From contig NC_031774.1 in NCBI RefSeq assembly GCF_001522545.3, forward strand, positions 50,187,363 through 50,251,362: 64,000 nucleotides of DNA, read 5' to 3'. The notes beneath the pieces are model-generated. The model searched no databases and was not told where the DNA came from. It saw nothing but the letters and a program-made list of their open reading frames with translations. Positions 25,201 to 37,200 of the stretch are shown here, piece after piece. The stretch comes from Parus major (Eukaryota; Chordata; Aves; Passeriformes; Paridae). Numbering within the stretch: the first letter of the stretch is position 1; every line of letters begins with the position of its first letter. The position numbers and the translations under genes were made by a program.

Positions 25201-28200
25201 TCCTGGGCACTGGGCACTGCCTGTTCCTTTGCAGAGCCCCTGAGGAGTTGTCTGAAATGGACCAACTGACCCCTGCAGTGTCCGGAGCATGCAGGGCTGT
25301 GTCCAGTGTGTGAACTGGCACTGCTGCGGCCAGGGCAGGGGAAATCAGACCCACCTCCATCTCACAGGATCAGCTCTCTCCCCAGACACACAGTGCTTCT
25401 CAGGGTTTTACTCAAAATTATAAGGAATACCTAATGACCAAGGGCTTTTTCATTGCTCTTTTAGACAAGTGATGGAGCAACAGCAACAACGCCAGGAATC
25501 TCTGGAAAGAAGAACCTCTACCACAGGCATGTATCAAATCAAGCAGATACAGTCTCTCCCTGACTGTCTCCTTTTGCTGTTTGTTGGTGTTTGTGGGGTG
25601 CTGTACAAAAGCTAGACTGCTAAAAGTGTTTTTAGTTACAATTTCATTTTAAAGATTAGATTTTCAGCTAAGGGCTTACATGCATTTGGGCATGGCTGTG
25701 TTGTTTTGCAGGGGCTCAGGTCTGAGGCATGCAGGTGGAGCTAGGCAGGTTTTGCACGTGGCAAAACTTGTACAGCTGAGGGGCGTTTTAGGTGTACTAA
25801 GGGGGCCTGGCCATGCTTCTTCCACACCCCTGAGGAGAACAGGTAGCTCAGAGGAAGATACAGCTCTAGATGCTCTTCACTGAGATTTTGTGATCATGAA
25901 GTCTTCTGTGAACTTAATGGAAAAAATATAGATATTTAATGAGCTTACAAAAATCTTCTACGGCATACTGAGTTGCACTAAACTGAGAGAGGAGTTGAGA
26001 GGAATAGTTTATATCTACAAGGTATGGCTTTGTCTCTCTGAAAGGAGCCAGAGCAAGCAAGCCAAGATGGCCATTTTGTGTTTGGGCTTTGGTTTTGGGC
26101 AAGTTTTTCAGTTAATCTGGCCACATAAGTGAAATGTTTTTCCTCAGCTGTTAAACTTTTTGACTAGAAACAAGCTTAGACACGCGCATATGCCTTTGGT
26201 GACAGAGAGTTGGACTCTTGTTTCTGCAGAGGTCAGTGTGCTGCTCTGTATAGGGAACTTAGCCAAAATCCTGCCTTGGCATCCACAAGGAATGGGACAT
26301 GGTTCCTAGGGTCTGCTGGCTGCTTCTTCTCTGCCTACAAGGTGGCCACCTTTGTGTTCAGCACATCCCTTGAGCCTGTCCCTGGTGCGAAGGCGATGCT
26401 CGTGATCCTGACTCAGATTCACGTGGGGTTTGGAGGAGCCTCACTGGCACCAGAGCATGCAGCCCAGCCCATGCTGCCAGGGTTCTGCTCTGCACACCCC
26501 TCCAGTGCTGCTGAGGGCTGGAAATCCCCAAGCTGGTGCCTGCACCATCTCCTCTTTGCTTTGTTTGAGTTTCTGTTTGAGTTTACTTCACGGTTCCTTT
26601 TCCTCTGTTCCACTTTGCCTTGCTTTCGTTCCTTCCTGCATACCCACCTTATTCTTTACATTTGTCTTTTCTGTTCTTTTAGTTTCCACCCTTCAACCAG
26701 GCTTATGCCCTCCTCCCTCTCATCCCCAGTCTCCTCCTCCTGCCTCTAGTAACTGCGATGTTCCTGCCTCTGGTGTTGTGCTCCCCCCGCTACCTCAAGC
26801 CAGCGCTGTCTCTTTAGCACCCGTTGTCCCTGAGCCTGCCGGTCAGTCCCCTTTCCTATCCCAGCGGAGAGCCAGGGAGCCCTCGCAATTCCTGCACAGG
26901 CACTCGGCCTCTGAGCTGCCAACAGCCCCAGGTTCCTCCCCTCCACCCTGCCCAAATGGCAGGACTGTCATGCCAGGCAACAGGCAAACCTCGCTGTCTC
27001 CACCGCCCCTCCATCCTTCCCATTTTCCCTTTCCGTCTCACCAGCCTCTCAGGGGCTCTTCTCTTTCCTGCTCTCCTCAGTCTTCTTCTCCCTCTGCTAC
27101 AAATGCACCATCTCTGCAGAGGGGTGACATCCTGCAGCCACGTGGTCCCACCATCCTGCCTGTGATTCCTGTCCCACCTGACAGGGTCAAGGCACCCACA
27201 GATAAAGCAGGGTGGGAGACCTCAGCAAATTTACCCCTGAATGGCCACCCTGAAGAACAAATTGCTTTAGGCCCCCCTGGAACCCACGTGAAAAGCGTGG
27301 ATGGGTCCTTCTTTCCACACCTAGGAGCTGCAGCCTGCTCCCCGCTGCCCACCATCGCCAGCCCCCCCAGCTCCTCTGGCCAGGCTCCCTCCCCATCCTC
27401 CCAATTGTCATCTTGTCCTGCACAGCAGTGGTGTCAGCCCATGTCACACTGTCTTCCATTGCCTCCCCCTCACGCTGCTGTGTCTGAGGTGGCTTTGCCC
27501 AGGAGGACCCCTCCTTACTTGACATCATCAGCCACTGCCCACTTGAGTAAGTACTGATTTTGAATGAGTCGCGACCTGTGTAAAGGCTCAGCTGTCACCT
27601 GCTCAAAAAGCCAGGCTGGCACTGCCCCTGACCAATAGAAAAAGGGCTGAGAGACCCAAAGCTACTCCTGCTGTATGTGATTCCTGAAACTGGGGTGGAA
27701 AAAATATCAAAATCACTCTGGGCTGGTCCAGGGACCAGGCAAAAAGTAAGAATTACAAACCCAGGACCCTGTAGCTGGGTTGTTGCAATGCATATTCCTA
27801 CTGTATTATCCCAGATCGAGATTTCTGTCATTCAGCAGAGTCAAATTGTTTCAAAGACCTTCATATAGAACCTATTTTCAGCTGCTCCAAACGTAGTGGA
27901 TGGGCTCTTCTGAAGCTGGAGGCCAGGTCTGCGGTAGGTTTCCTGTCTGTGTAGGAATATTGGTAGAGGTTGTGATTTTTACTATTTTTGTTAATTGGTC
28001 TTTCTGTTACCAGTGAAACATAGAACATGGATTTTGTTTAAGACACCCAGAATCCCCTGTGGTTGTGCAATTTATTTAATTCAAGAAACTCTCTTCTGGT
28101 ATTCACTGCATTTGTAGTTGTGGGGTTGTCACTGTAACTTCCTACAAACCTTTCTCTTTGAAGGCAGCTCAAAGGCTTGGGTCTGGTCACTTCGTATATG

Positions 28201-31200
28201 GCCTTGATTTCTCGTTATTATCTAAAGCCTGTGGAGTGAGAACAATTTTCAAGCAATGCCTATTTGCAATTCAGAGCATGTTTTGTGACTTGGATCTATT
28301 CAGGATTATAACCACATATAATGCTAAAGTGGTGTGCCTAGAAAAGGAAGAAAATGAAAATATTTCATTTTACTTTCTGCTAAAAGTTTTACTGTAACCA
28401 CTGGAGGCTCTGTCCTTCAGCTGATGTAAGTCCGTAAAATCCACTTAGTTCAATAAAGTTATTTTAAACTCACATCACTCCATTATTTTGACTCAGTTCA
28501 ATTTTTGCCTGAGGCTGCCCTCTAATTAGGTGGGTGTAGTTTTGCAATTACAATTAAATGTACCCACAATGAATTACTAGCTATTATGTTCATGAACGAA
28601 AGAGGGCTTGAAATGTTTAAAGTATTTCTAATAGCAGCTATGGTTCATTTCAAGAATGGAATTGGGAGTGTGAAACAATGGCAGAAGTAACTGCAGAAAT
28701 AAGGCAGTATTATAAGAAAACCTAGAGAAGAAGAAAAGCAAACTGTTAATGTTAAATATGGTTTCCAAATATTTCTCAATCAAAACCCACCTGTCTTTCA
28801 AAGTTACACTTACTGAACAACTGAAGCTGTGAATAAATACCAAGAGCAGCGGGTTCTGATAGAGTGTACATGGGGAAATACCCCTGGGGAGGTGTGTTTG
28901 TTCAACTGACCTGTTACAGACAGGTAAAACACTGCAATGGAGTCACCATCAGCCCTTTCCAACAGGCTGCTGCTCAGAGGAGCTTTGCAGGAGCTGGAGT
29001 GTCCCCTGGTTATTCTGCAAAACTGGCTGAGGCCACACACCTTCTACATGACAGAAAGGAGGATGTGTCACTGTGGCCCACAGTTTGCCTGACAAGCTGA
29101 TGTCAGCCAAAGTCCATGGAGTTTATTATCTCCATATAGAGAGCTGTGGGAGAAGCAGCAGAATATGCCACTTATGAATTGGGAAGCGTTGTCTGTGTTC
29201 TGATTCTGACACAGAATGAAACACTAGCCCAGCCAGGGAGAAGAGGAGGGAGAAGACTGTCAGTGACAGGGTCTTTCAGGAGGACACAACTGTGGCTGAC
29301 TGACCATTGATACAAGCACCTCTTCCCATTCTTCACATGCATGGTGCTCCCTTGCATTGGCCACTTGTCCCGGAGTCAGGCCATGGCGCTGGGAGTGGGG
29401 ACGTGACCTTGTCTGCGGGCTGGAGGAGATCGTGCTTCACATCTAATTCCTATTCTCTGCATTTCAGGCCCAACACTTCCACCTGGCCACCCCAGTGGTG
29501 CTGCTGTGATCCCTGCTTCATCTGGGGGGCCCCCACCTCCGCCACCCCCCCCAGTCCCTCCACCACCCATGGGAGCCGCGCCCCCGCCACCGCCCCCGCT
29601 GCCGGCTGGTGTTGGCCAAGGGGCAGGCGCTGAAGATGGGTCAGTGTCAGGGCTCGCAGCAGCTCTGGCTGGTGCCAAACTAAGGAGAGTGCAACGGGTA
29701 AGGAGGTGGCACTGGGACTCCCCGATGGGCTCTCCTCTGCTGTGGGAAAGCCTGGCACAGCTTGGTGTAATGGTCTGCAAACCCAGAGTGAAACATGGTG
29801 AAACATGCTGCAGCTTACCATTGGGTGAACTTTTAAATGTGATTTGGCAGTGCAAATAAAGCTGAGCAGGAAATATTGGATAGAGTTTACGCTCTTCAGA
29901 ACATAACGAGTTAGAAAATAGCTGTGACTTCTCACATTGCCAGGATTTCATTACTTCATCATTCACCACTGTACTAGATATTAGTGTGTTCACTTGTTTT
30001 AAGTAGTTAAAACTACACTATACTTACAAAAAGCCAGTGTAGACTGTTGAGTCCTTATGTCAGTAGCTGTTCACTTAGGTAAGGGTTGTTTAACCATGCA
30101 TAAACATAATTATGAACAAGCAGCGCTGTGAGTTTTTTAATCATTTGCCTGTTTATTTGCATCACCCAGATCTGTCTTGGTTTTAGTAACATTCATGTGG
30201 GGTGTCCTTTCCAAGGCAGAACACACCCTATCTCTGGTTTTGGGCTGTGATTGTGATCACTGTTCCTACCACTTGGGAAAACTAATCATTAAGGGCATGG
30301 CTGTAAAGCAAACCTTTCATTAATTCCAGTCCTGATTTCTCTCTTAAGCCAGAAGATGGTTCAGGAGGATCCAGCCCCAGTGGGGTCTCTAAGAGCGATG
30401 CCAATCGAACAAGTAGCGGAGGAGGCGGAGGAGGACTAATGGAAGAAATGAATAAATTACTGGCAAAAAGGTTTGTACTTACACCTCAAGTAAGCCCCAT
30501 GAGATCTGCAGCAAATTGTGGAAGAAGGTGCTGTCATTTTTGTGGTTAGCAGTAGGTGTTGTGCAATTTGACAGGCCCTGAATAGATGCTGGTCACCAGT
30601 ATAGCCCATCTTCTAATGCAAAAGGTGTTGCATTGGAAAAACTGGCTGCCTTTTCCCAGTGTAAAATGTTATATTTTTACTTCTAAATTTTTTAAACTTA
30701 CAAGTAGTGAAAGAAAAGGATGAATGAAATAATGAAGGGTAGGTACAGCTGTAGGTTGAACAGAGATGGAGTTTTTAAATAATGTTGTCTTAGTATAAAG
30801 ACAGTTCTCAGCTCAAAAGATCTGATTTCAACTTTCCTCCATGTCCTGTTCATTTCAGAAGAAATTCTGAACATGGGTTGTGGATGTAATACTTTGAAAA
30901 GTATTAAATAAATACACAACACTCTAAAAAGCTCCCAGCAATATAAAAGAGCAGACAGATAATTTTATTTTTTTCCAGAATTAAAATAGCTTGTTGGCTC
31001 TTAGTTTTTTTTCCTGGTTCTTGGCCTGCTGTATATCAAGAATGACCTTCCCTACCTGGAATTTGTCTACAGGCAAAGTAAGGTTTGGTGATTAGATGCT
31101 GGGGTAACTAGCTCTGTTCAAGCAGGCAAGCTGAATGGATATCTTATATGTTTGGATATAGGAATTCTGCACACCTGTGTGGTTCTAATCTGAAGTGTAC

Positions 31201-34200
31201 TCCAGTATGGCTTTTGGCAGTAGGATCTGGTGTCTTCAGGTATTTAGGGTCGAATTCCCCTGGTATCTTAACAAATGCATTTGCAGTGCCATGAGCATTG
31301 TATTGCCTCTACTCTGAAAATAAATGAGCTCCAAATCCTTTTCCAGGGAGTTGATAGCAGCGGAGTTGTCCCTTAAATTTTTCTTCACAAAGCCATGGAA
31401 GTACCTGGAAATATACAAGTGCCATTCAAGGGTGCAGTCTGGGCACGTGCTGTTATAAGCTGATACTGAGAGGATTTCTTTGGCTGCAAATTCCTTCTTC
31501 TGTGTGATGACATAGGAAAAGGAAGAACCTGACACTGTGTTTCAGGCTGTACTTAGCTGTCTTACTTGCCTGCTATTACCAGGAGATAAAAAAATAGTGG
31601 TTTGTTTTGGTTTGTTTTTAAATGGAGCATGTTCAATACAGATATCAGATTTATGAGCATGGGATCTCAGGGGCTCTTTTCTGAACAGTAAACCCCATGC
31701 TCAGAAACAGGGAATATGTCTAATTCTCGGTAAGCAATGGAGGAAAACATTTCTGAGAGCTCAGATGCTATAAAATACCACTCTCTAGGTTCTGTGGCCC
31801 CTGTGAGAGCAACCCTTTGCCTCAGGAGTAAAGTGCAAACAGAATAATGAACCAGGCAGAACCACAGACCACTGTCAAAATCCAGCCAGTTTGTTGCAGG
31901 ACATAAATCTAACACTGGCCTCTCACCCTGGCAAATATTTCCCTCACTTAGATTTGTAATAATTACAAAACTTCTTTTTGTTAGAAGAATCAAGTAAATA
32001 TTAGAGAAAGACCAAAAATTTATTACTGATCTAGTATAATTATTAATGCAGTTGAATATCTGGAAATAATTCCCACAGAGCTCTGTGTCCTACAGACACA
32101 TACTGCCCAGTTTGTTTGGTTTTTTGTCAAATTTTCATCAAATCCTCCAAGCTGTGTATCCAGTGAGGCTTTTCTCGAAAGCCTTTCTTAGTGCTTCCTG
32201 AGACTTTTTCATCTGAGTTGAATTTTGTTCACTTCAGAAAGAATGAATAAGACTAAATGAAAAACCTGTCATATTGGTGTTTTAAAAAATATCTGGTAAG
32301 GGTAGTGTTCACAGGTTGATAAGGGAAAAGTTCAGCACAATCAAAGTCCATGTGGAGAGTTGAGGTGCAGTTCCCCTCATGATCTAAAATGGGAAATTGG
32401 ATTTCTAGAGCCTCAGCACTGGGCCCGCTGGAGTATTGTTTAGAACCTAAATAGAGCTTAAAAATAAAGAATTTGGTTTTCTTTTCATAATTCAATTTGG
32501 CTAATGCCCAGGAAATTTGACCATGCATTTTTCAAAAATAAACAACCAACACCTTTGTTTACTGTGATGTCCAGTGGATGGATTGCAGCACTTTGCCACT
32601 TCTCAGAGAGGTTTGCCCCTCCTTGGAAAGCAGAAACGAGTGTGGGTCTCAGGTCCTCACTCAGCTTCTGTAGGCAGCACCAACACTGCTGGTCCTGGGA
32701 CTACAGGGCACAGGGGCTCTCCTGCCTTTGAAGTGGTTTTGAGATAAAAAGAATCTGTTGTTCACCAAAGACACTTGAAAACCAGGCAGATGGGCTGGTT
32801 TCCTGATTCCTGGTCTCTAGCCAGATCTTTCCCACCCTGGAGGGAGAAGGGGGTCTTGGCTGAGCAGAAATGGTGCCCAGTGTCTCCCAGCAAGGGTGGA
32901 CCTGGTTTGAAGGGCTTTTTTGACAGTTTTCCCATCATGTGGGAACATTGCTACAGCCCTTTCTCTGTGCAGGATCAGGGATGTGGGATACAGAACAGCC
33001 GACCCTGGGGCTGGCTGAGAGCAGTGTCATCACTGCAGTACCCACCTGAGCCACCTGCTGTGGGCAGGGTTGGGCCTCAGAAACCCCTGATGGAAGGGTG
33101 AATTGTTTCTCCTGTGAAGGAGCCAGGAACCAGGACTTGCTGAACCCTGGAGAGAAGCCATCCTTTTCTCACCCAGTTTCATACCAAGCTTCTCTTCCTT
33201 GCTCTGTTTCATCACATTTCCTCATGCTCTGCACCCTGCATTCCTCTGTTAACCACCTCATAATATTGCCCCTCTCTCCCTGAGTTGTATCACTGGGACC
33301 TGGATTCTTCACCTCCACCCCAGTCCTACACAACTAAATGCACCCAGCCATTGTTATGTTCTCTGGGGTGAGCTAAAAAAAATAGTAACTCCCACCAAAG
33401 CCCGAATCAGTCTTCCCATGAGGATTGTTTCTAGAGGGCTGACCATGTCCTATCTCCTGTTCCTTTGCAAAGGAGGAAAGCAGCGTCGCAGTCAGACAAG
33501 CCAGCTGACAAAAAGGAAGAGGAAAGCCAAAACGTAAGTGAAACACTCCTCTCTGTTGTGCTCTTGCAGATTCCTTGTAAGCCAAAGTCCTGTGCTCATT
33601 CACTGTGTCTGGCAGGCAGTAACAAGCAGTGCTGATCCAGGAATAGATGTGCACATTCAATCCAAAGCCGAATGTAACTTCCCACCTTTCCTGGGAACAG
33701 CACCCTACAAACAAGAACAGCTGCTTTATTCATGAGAGGTTTTGTCTAAACCAGGTGAATGAGCTCTATTTCATGGTCTAATCCCAGTGGTGTAAGGAAC
33801 AGGAGGTTCTTGCCCTGTAAGAAGGTGCATTGAACTTTCTGGCGAGTTAACTTGAGATAAAGTTCATGTATCTTCTTTTACATTTGGGGCTTGAGCTAAG
33901 CTGAAGTGGACCATCAACCCTGCAGTATAACTTTGGATTGCCAACCTGTATGCAAAGCAAGAATCAGCTCACTTGAGAGCCCAGAGTGCACAGAGAATGT
34001 GCCTGGTGGAAGAAGGGAAAACAGTGTATTAACCATTAGATCATGCAGAAGTCACAATGTGACCATGATAGCTACACTAAACTGAGATAGAATTTGGACA
34101 GCTTTGGGGAACTTTGATTAATTTTTCTTCAACAAAAGCAATTATACAAGCGGTTTTATTTGACTGAGTCTGTAGACTGAACTTGATGCAACAATTTTGA

Positions 34201-37200
34201 GTCCAACATGCAGATGAAAACACTTTTTTAACTGTTGAACTGGTAAAGGGTAGAAGATTCCTGCTTTTAGGAGAGGGCAGGATTTGCACTGCATCCTTTC
34301 CACTGTGGTGCTTTTCCAGGCTGCTGCTCATTCAGCATTCCTGTTGCTGGCCAGTACCCTCTTGAAGGCTCTCTGCCACAGCTGCAAGGTCATAAAGCAT
34401 CCTGTGTGCTTCATATTGTCTGTGTAGAGATGTTCTCTCCAAAGACACAGATGTTCAGTAGGAAATCCATTAAAACAATCTAGGTCTTGCCCCAAGCAAA
34501 AAGATTTGTAGGAAGAGCAGGAATAAGCACTTTTCACTGTTTAGGGAGAAAAGGAGCTATTTTTTGCCTGTTCCCTGAGGGATGCTTCAAGCATGGAATT
34601 TGCCTGTTGAACCCGCTGTGCAACCATTGCTCTTAATCTTGCCCCAAAGCTGGTTTTGAGCCATACACTTGGAGATGAAAGGCACCATTTAACTTCTAAC
34701 TTGCCAGCCCCTGCTTTCTGTCCTTTATTCTCTCTCCTTGAAACTCCCCATTAGTTTATATACCCAATCTAACTTTTCAATAGCACCAAACTGTTTAGAA
34801 CAGTGTTTTAGAGAGCATCTGTTCAATTTGTGTCTTGAGTACATTTCATGTTCAGGGTATCTTCTTTCAAACTGGGTGCAATTCTGTTTTACAAGGCAGA
34901 GCTGATGCTTCACCTGAATTTGTTTTGAGGCTTGCTAGATAATATTGTCATGCCAAATATATGGATGGTTTATGATCTGTCACACATAAATCTGAGATAA
35001 GAGTCCAAATCTCTGATGAAGTGTTTCATCTTTTATTTAAGAGGAGTACCGATTTTGTTACATTCTGTTTGTACCTGAACTCCTCTCTCTGGTACTGGTG
35101 GTTGTCCTGGGGTGAAAGACTGGGATGTGAGCAACTGTTCCTTTAAGTGGCTTGGTTTCCACATCTCAGAGAATTTCTAAATTTGAGAAATGGATGGTTT
35201 GTATTTAGGCAACAGCAGACAGCACTTTAGAGTGGTTTCACCTGGTTTGGTATACAGAGATAAGAGTGATTGAGTGTAATCATGAAAAGGGGTCCACATT
35301 AACTAAAATAAAAAGGATGTATTTTGGCATCCAGTGTGAGGAAAGTTAAAGTTTAAATGGCCTTGAGCTCAAATCTTGGCAGCAGTGCTTGTTGGACAGG
35401 GAGGAAACTTGCTGTTGTACCACATGTGCAGCAGCTGTCTCCAGAGTAGAAGAGGACTCTGCAATTCATCCCCAAACTCATTAATGTCCTGTTTTTCTCT
35501 TTGTAGGATGATGCTAGCACCTCTCCTTCAACCAGTACACGAGGCTCTGCCCAGCAGCAGCAAAATTCATCAGGTATTAATTAAGTTGAACTGCTGGCAT
35601 TGTAGTTGTCTTCTTAATCTCGTCTTCACCACCACCTCTAGACTCTGGATTCATTGTCCTACTTCTGAGTGCAGCAGCAGTAACTAACAGAAAAATTCCC
35701 AGATACCTATTGTTTTTAAAACTGTACTCAGCAAGAAATTATGACTTTTATATGCTTCACAGTCAAGAAAATTGCAAAACAGTTTAGTTAGACATGTAGC
35801 TGAGGATCTGTGTCTTCAACATTACACACCTAAGTCTTTTAAGAGAAAAAAGCTGTATTATTTTACTTTTTGTACTGCAGATGTCCTGATCTATACAGTT
35901 GGGGTTTGGATGTCAAACTGCTATTCTTCTTTAATCTAATAGTTTTTTTACAATAAGGTTGATCCTGAGTGTTCCTAGATAAAATTGGTTTTCCTACAAT
36001 TAATTGAAATAACTGCATCTGAGTAGATGAGCTGCAAGCACTAACATTCATCCCTGTGTCAGTCTTGGCTTTCTTGAATGCTGAGAGAAATCTCTCCCGA
36101 GGGAATGACTATTTAACCATTCCAGCTTCCTTTTGGAACAAAGCCATGACTTGTGTGCTCTGCAAGGGAAGAGGAGGAAGCCAGGAGAAAGGTGTATGTA
36201 AATAAGATCTAGAGATTTCCTGGGAGTGCCTGTAATTCTTTTAAAAGGCTTTTTAGGACCTCACAGAGGAGCAAATCCTTGTGTATAAAGTTGTCAAATC
36301 TCTGCAGCAGTGCATTTTAGGAGGAGACTCGGATGATAGGAAGCACTTTCAGCAACAAGGGTTATGTAGTACAGCTTTTTGAGAATGTTCTGTGAGTTAA
36401 AAGTGTACACAACATTAAATAAATTCTCTGTGGAGATTTGCATAGTGGGATCTTACTGTCCTTTTTATATGCACACACATCTTCTGCCAACTATGCAGAC
36501 AAAAACCCTAAGACTTCTTAAATTAAAATATAAATAAATATTGTACTGAATAAAGTAAGCCTTGCAGCAATTAGTCTGTATTTCCTAATAGAAATAGAAA
36601 TTAGAAATAGAAATTTTCCTCCTACTGTTCCAGTTCAATTTCCTTTTAGTATTGTTTAACTATGTGGTCCCTAATTAAAGGGATCACTAAGCAGATTTTT
36701 GCCAGTGCTTTCCCAATAATGTAGGCAAATGCACTCATTCAGCAATCTCATTTTCCTGGTTCTTTTCCTAAGTCACTCATCCTCACTCAATGAAAGCAGC
36801 TGTATAAGACAATCAACTTCAGGATATTTTTATTTTTAGAGCAAAAATAATAAACTAACTTTTCATGTTTGTTTTTCAGACTCTGGGAAGAAGCCATGGG
36901 AAAGGAGCAATTCTGTTGAAAAGCCTGTATCTTCATTGCTTTCTAGGTGAGCTGCATGTCCCTGTGGCTGGCCAGCAGGCGGGATGGTCATGCTGTCCCT
37001 GTGGCATGCGCACCACTCATGTCTCGTTTCATTCCATTGCTGTAGAAATCCATCAGTGGTGAAGAGCTGTGAAGCTAAGAGCCCCACACAATCCCACGTG
37101 TCTTCTAGGTACTGGCTAACTGCCTGGCTTCTTAACTGTCTTGGCTTGTCCTTTGGCTCATCCTCATTCAGCACTAGTGTTTGTCTTCTGCCGCCTCTTT

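Noticed and set aside
25527..25532. Alternative GT donor at 25531 for the PKA-site exon
   Set aside because: It would add four bases and shift the frame of both the giant exon and the poly-proline exon.
29376..29993. 205-codon reverse-strand frame with long Gly runs
   Set aside because: It is the antisense shadow of the EVL poly-proline exon.
31236..31535. 99-codon reverse-strand frame in EVL intron
   Set aside because: No family resemblance and no neighbouring exons; a chance open frame cannot be excluded.
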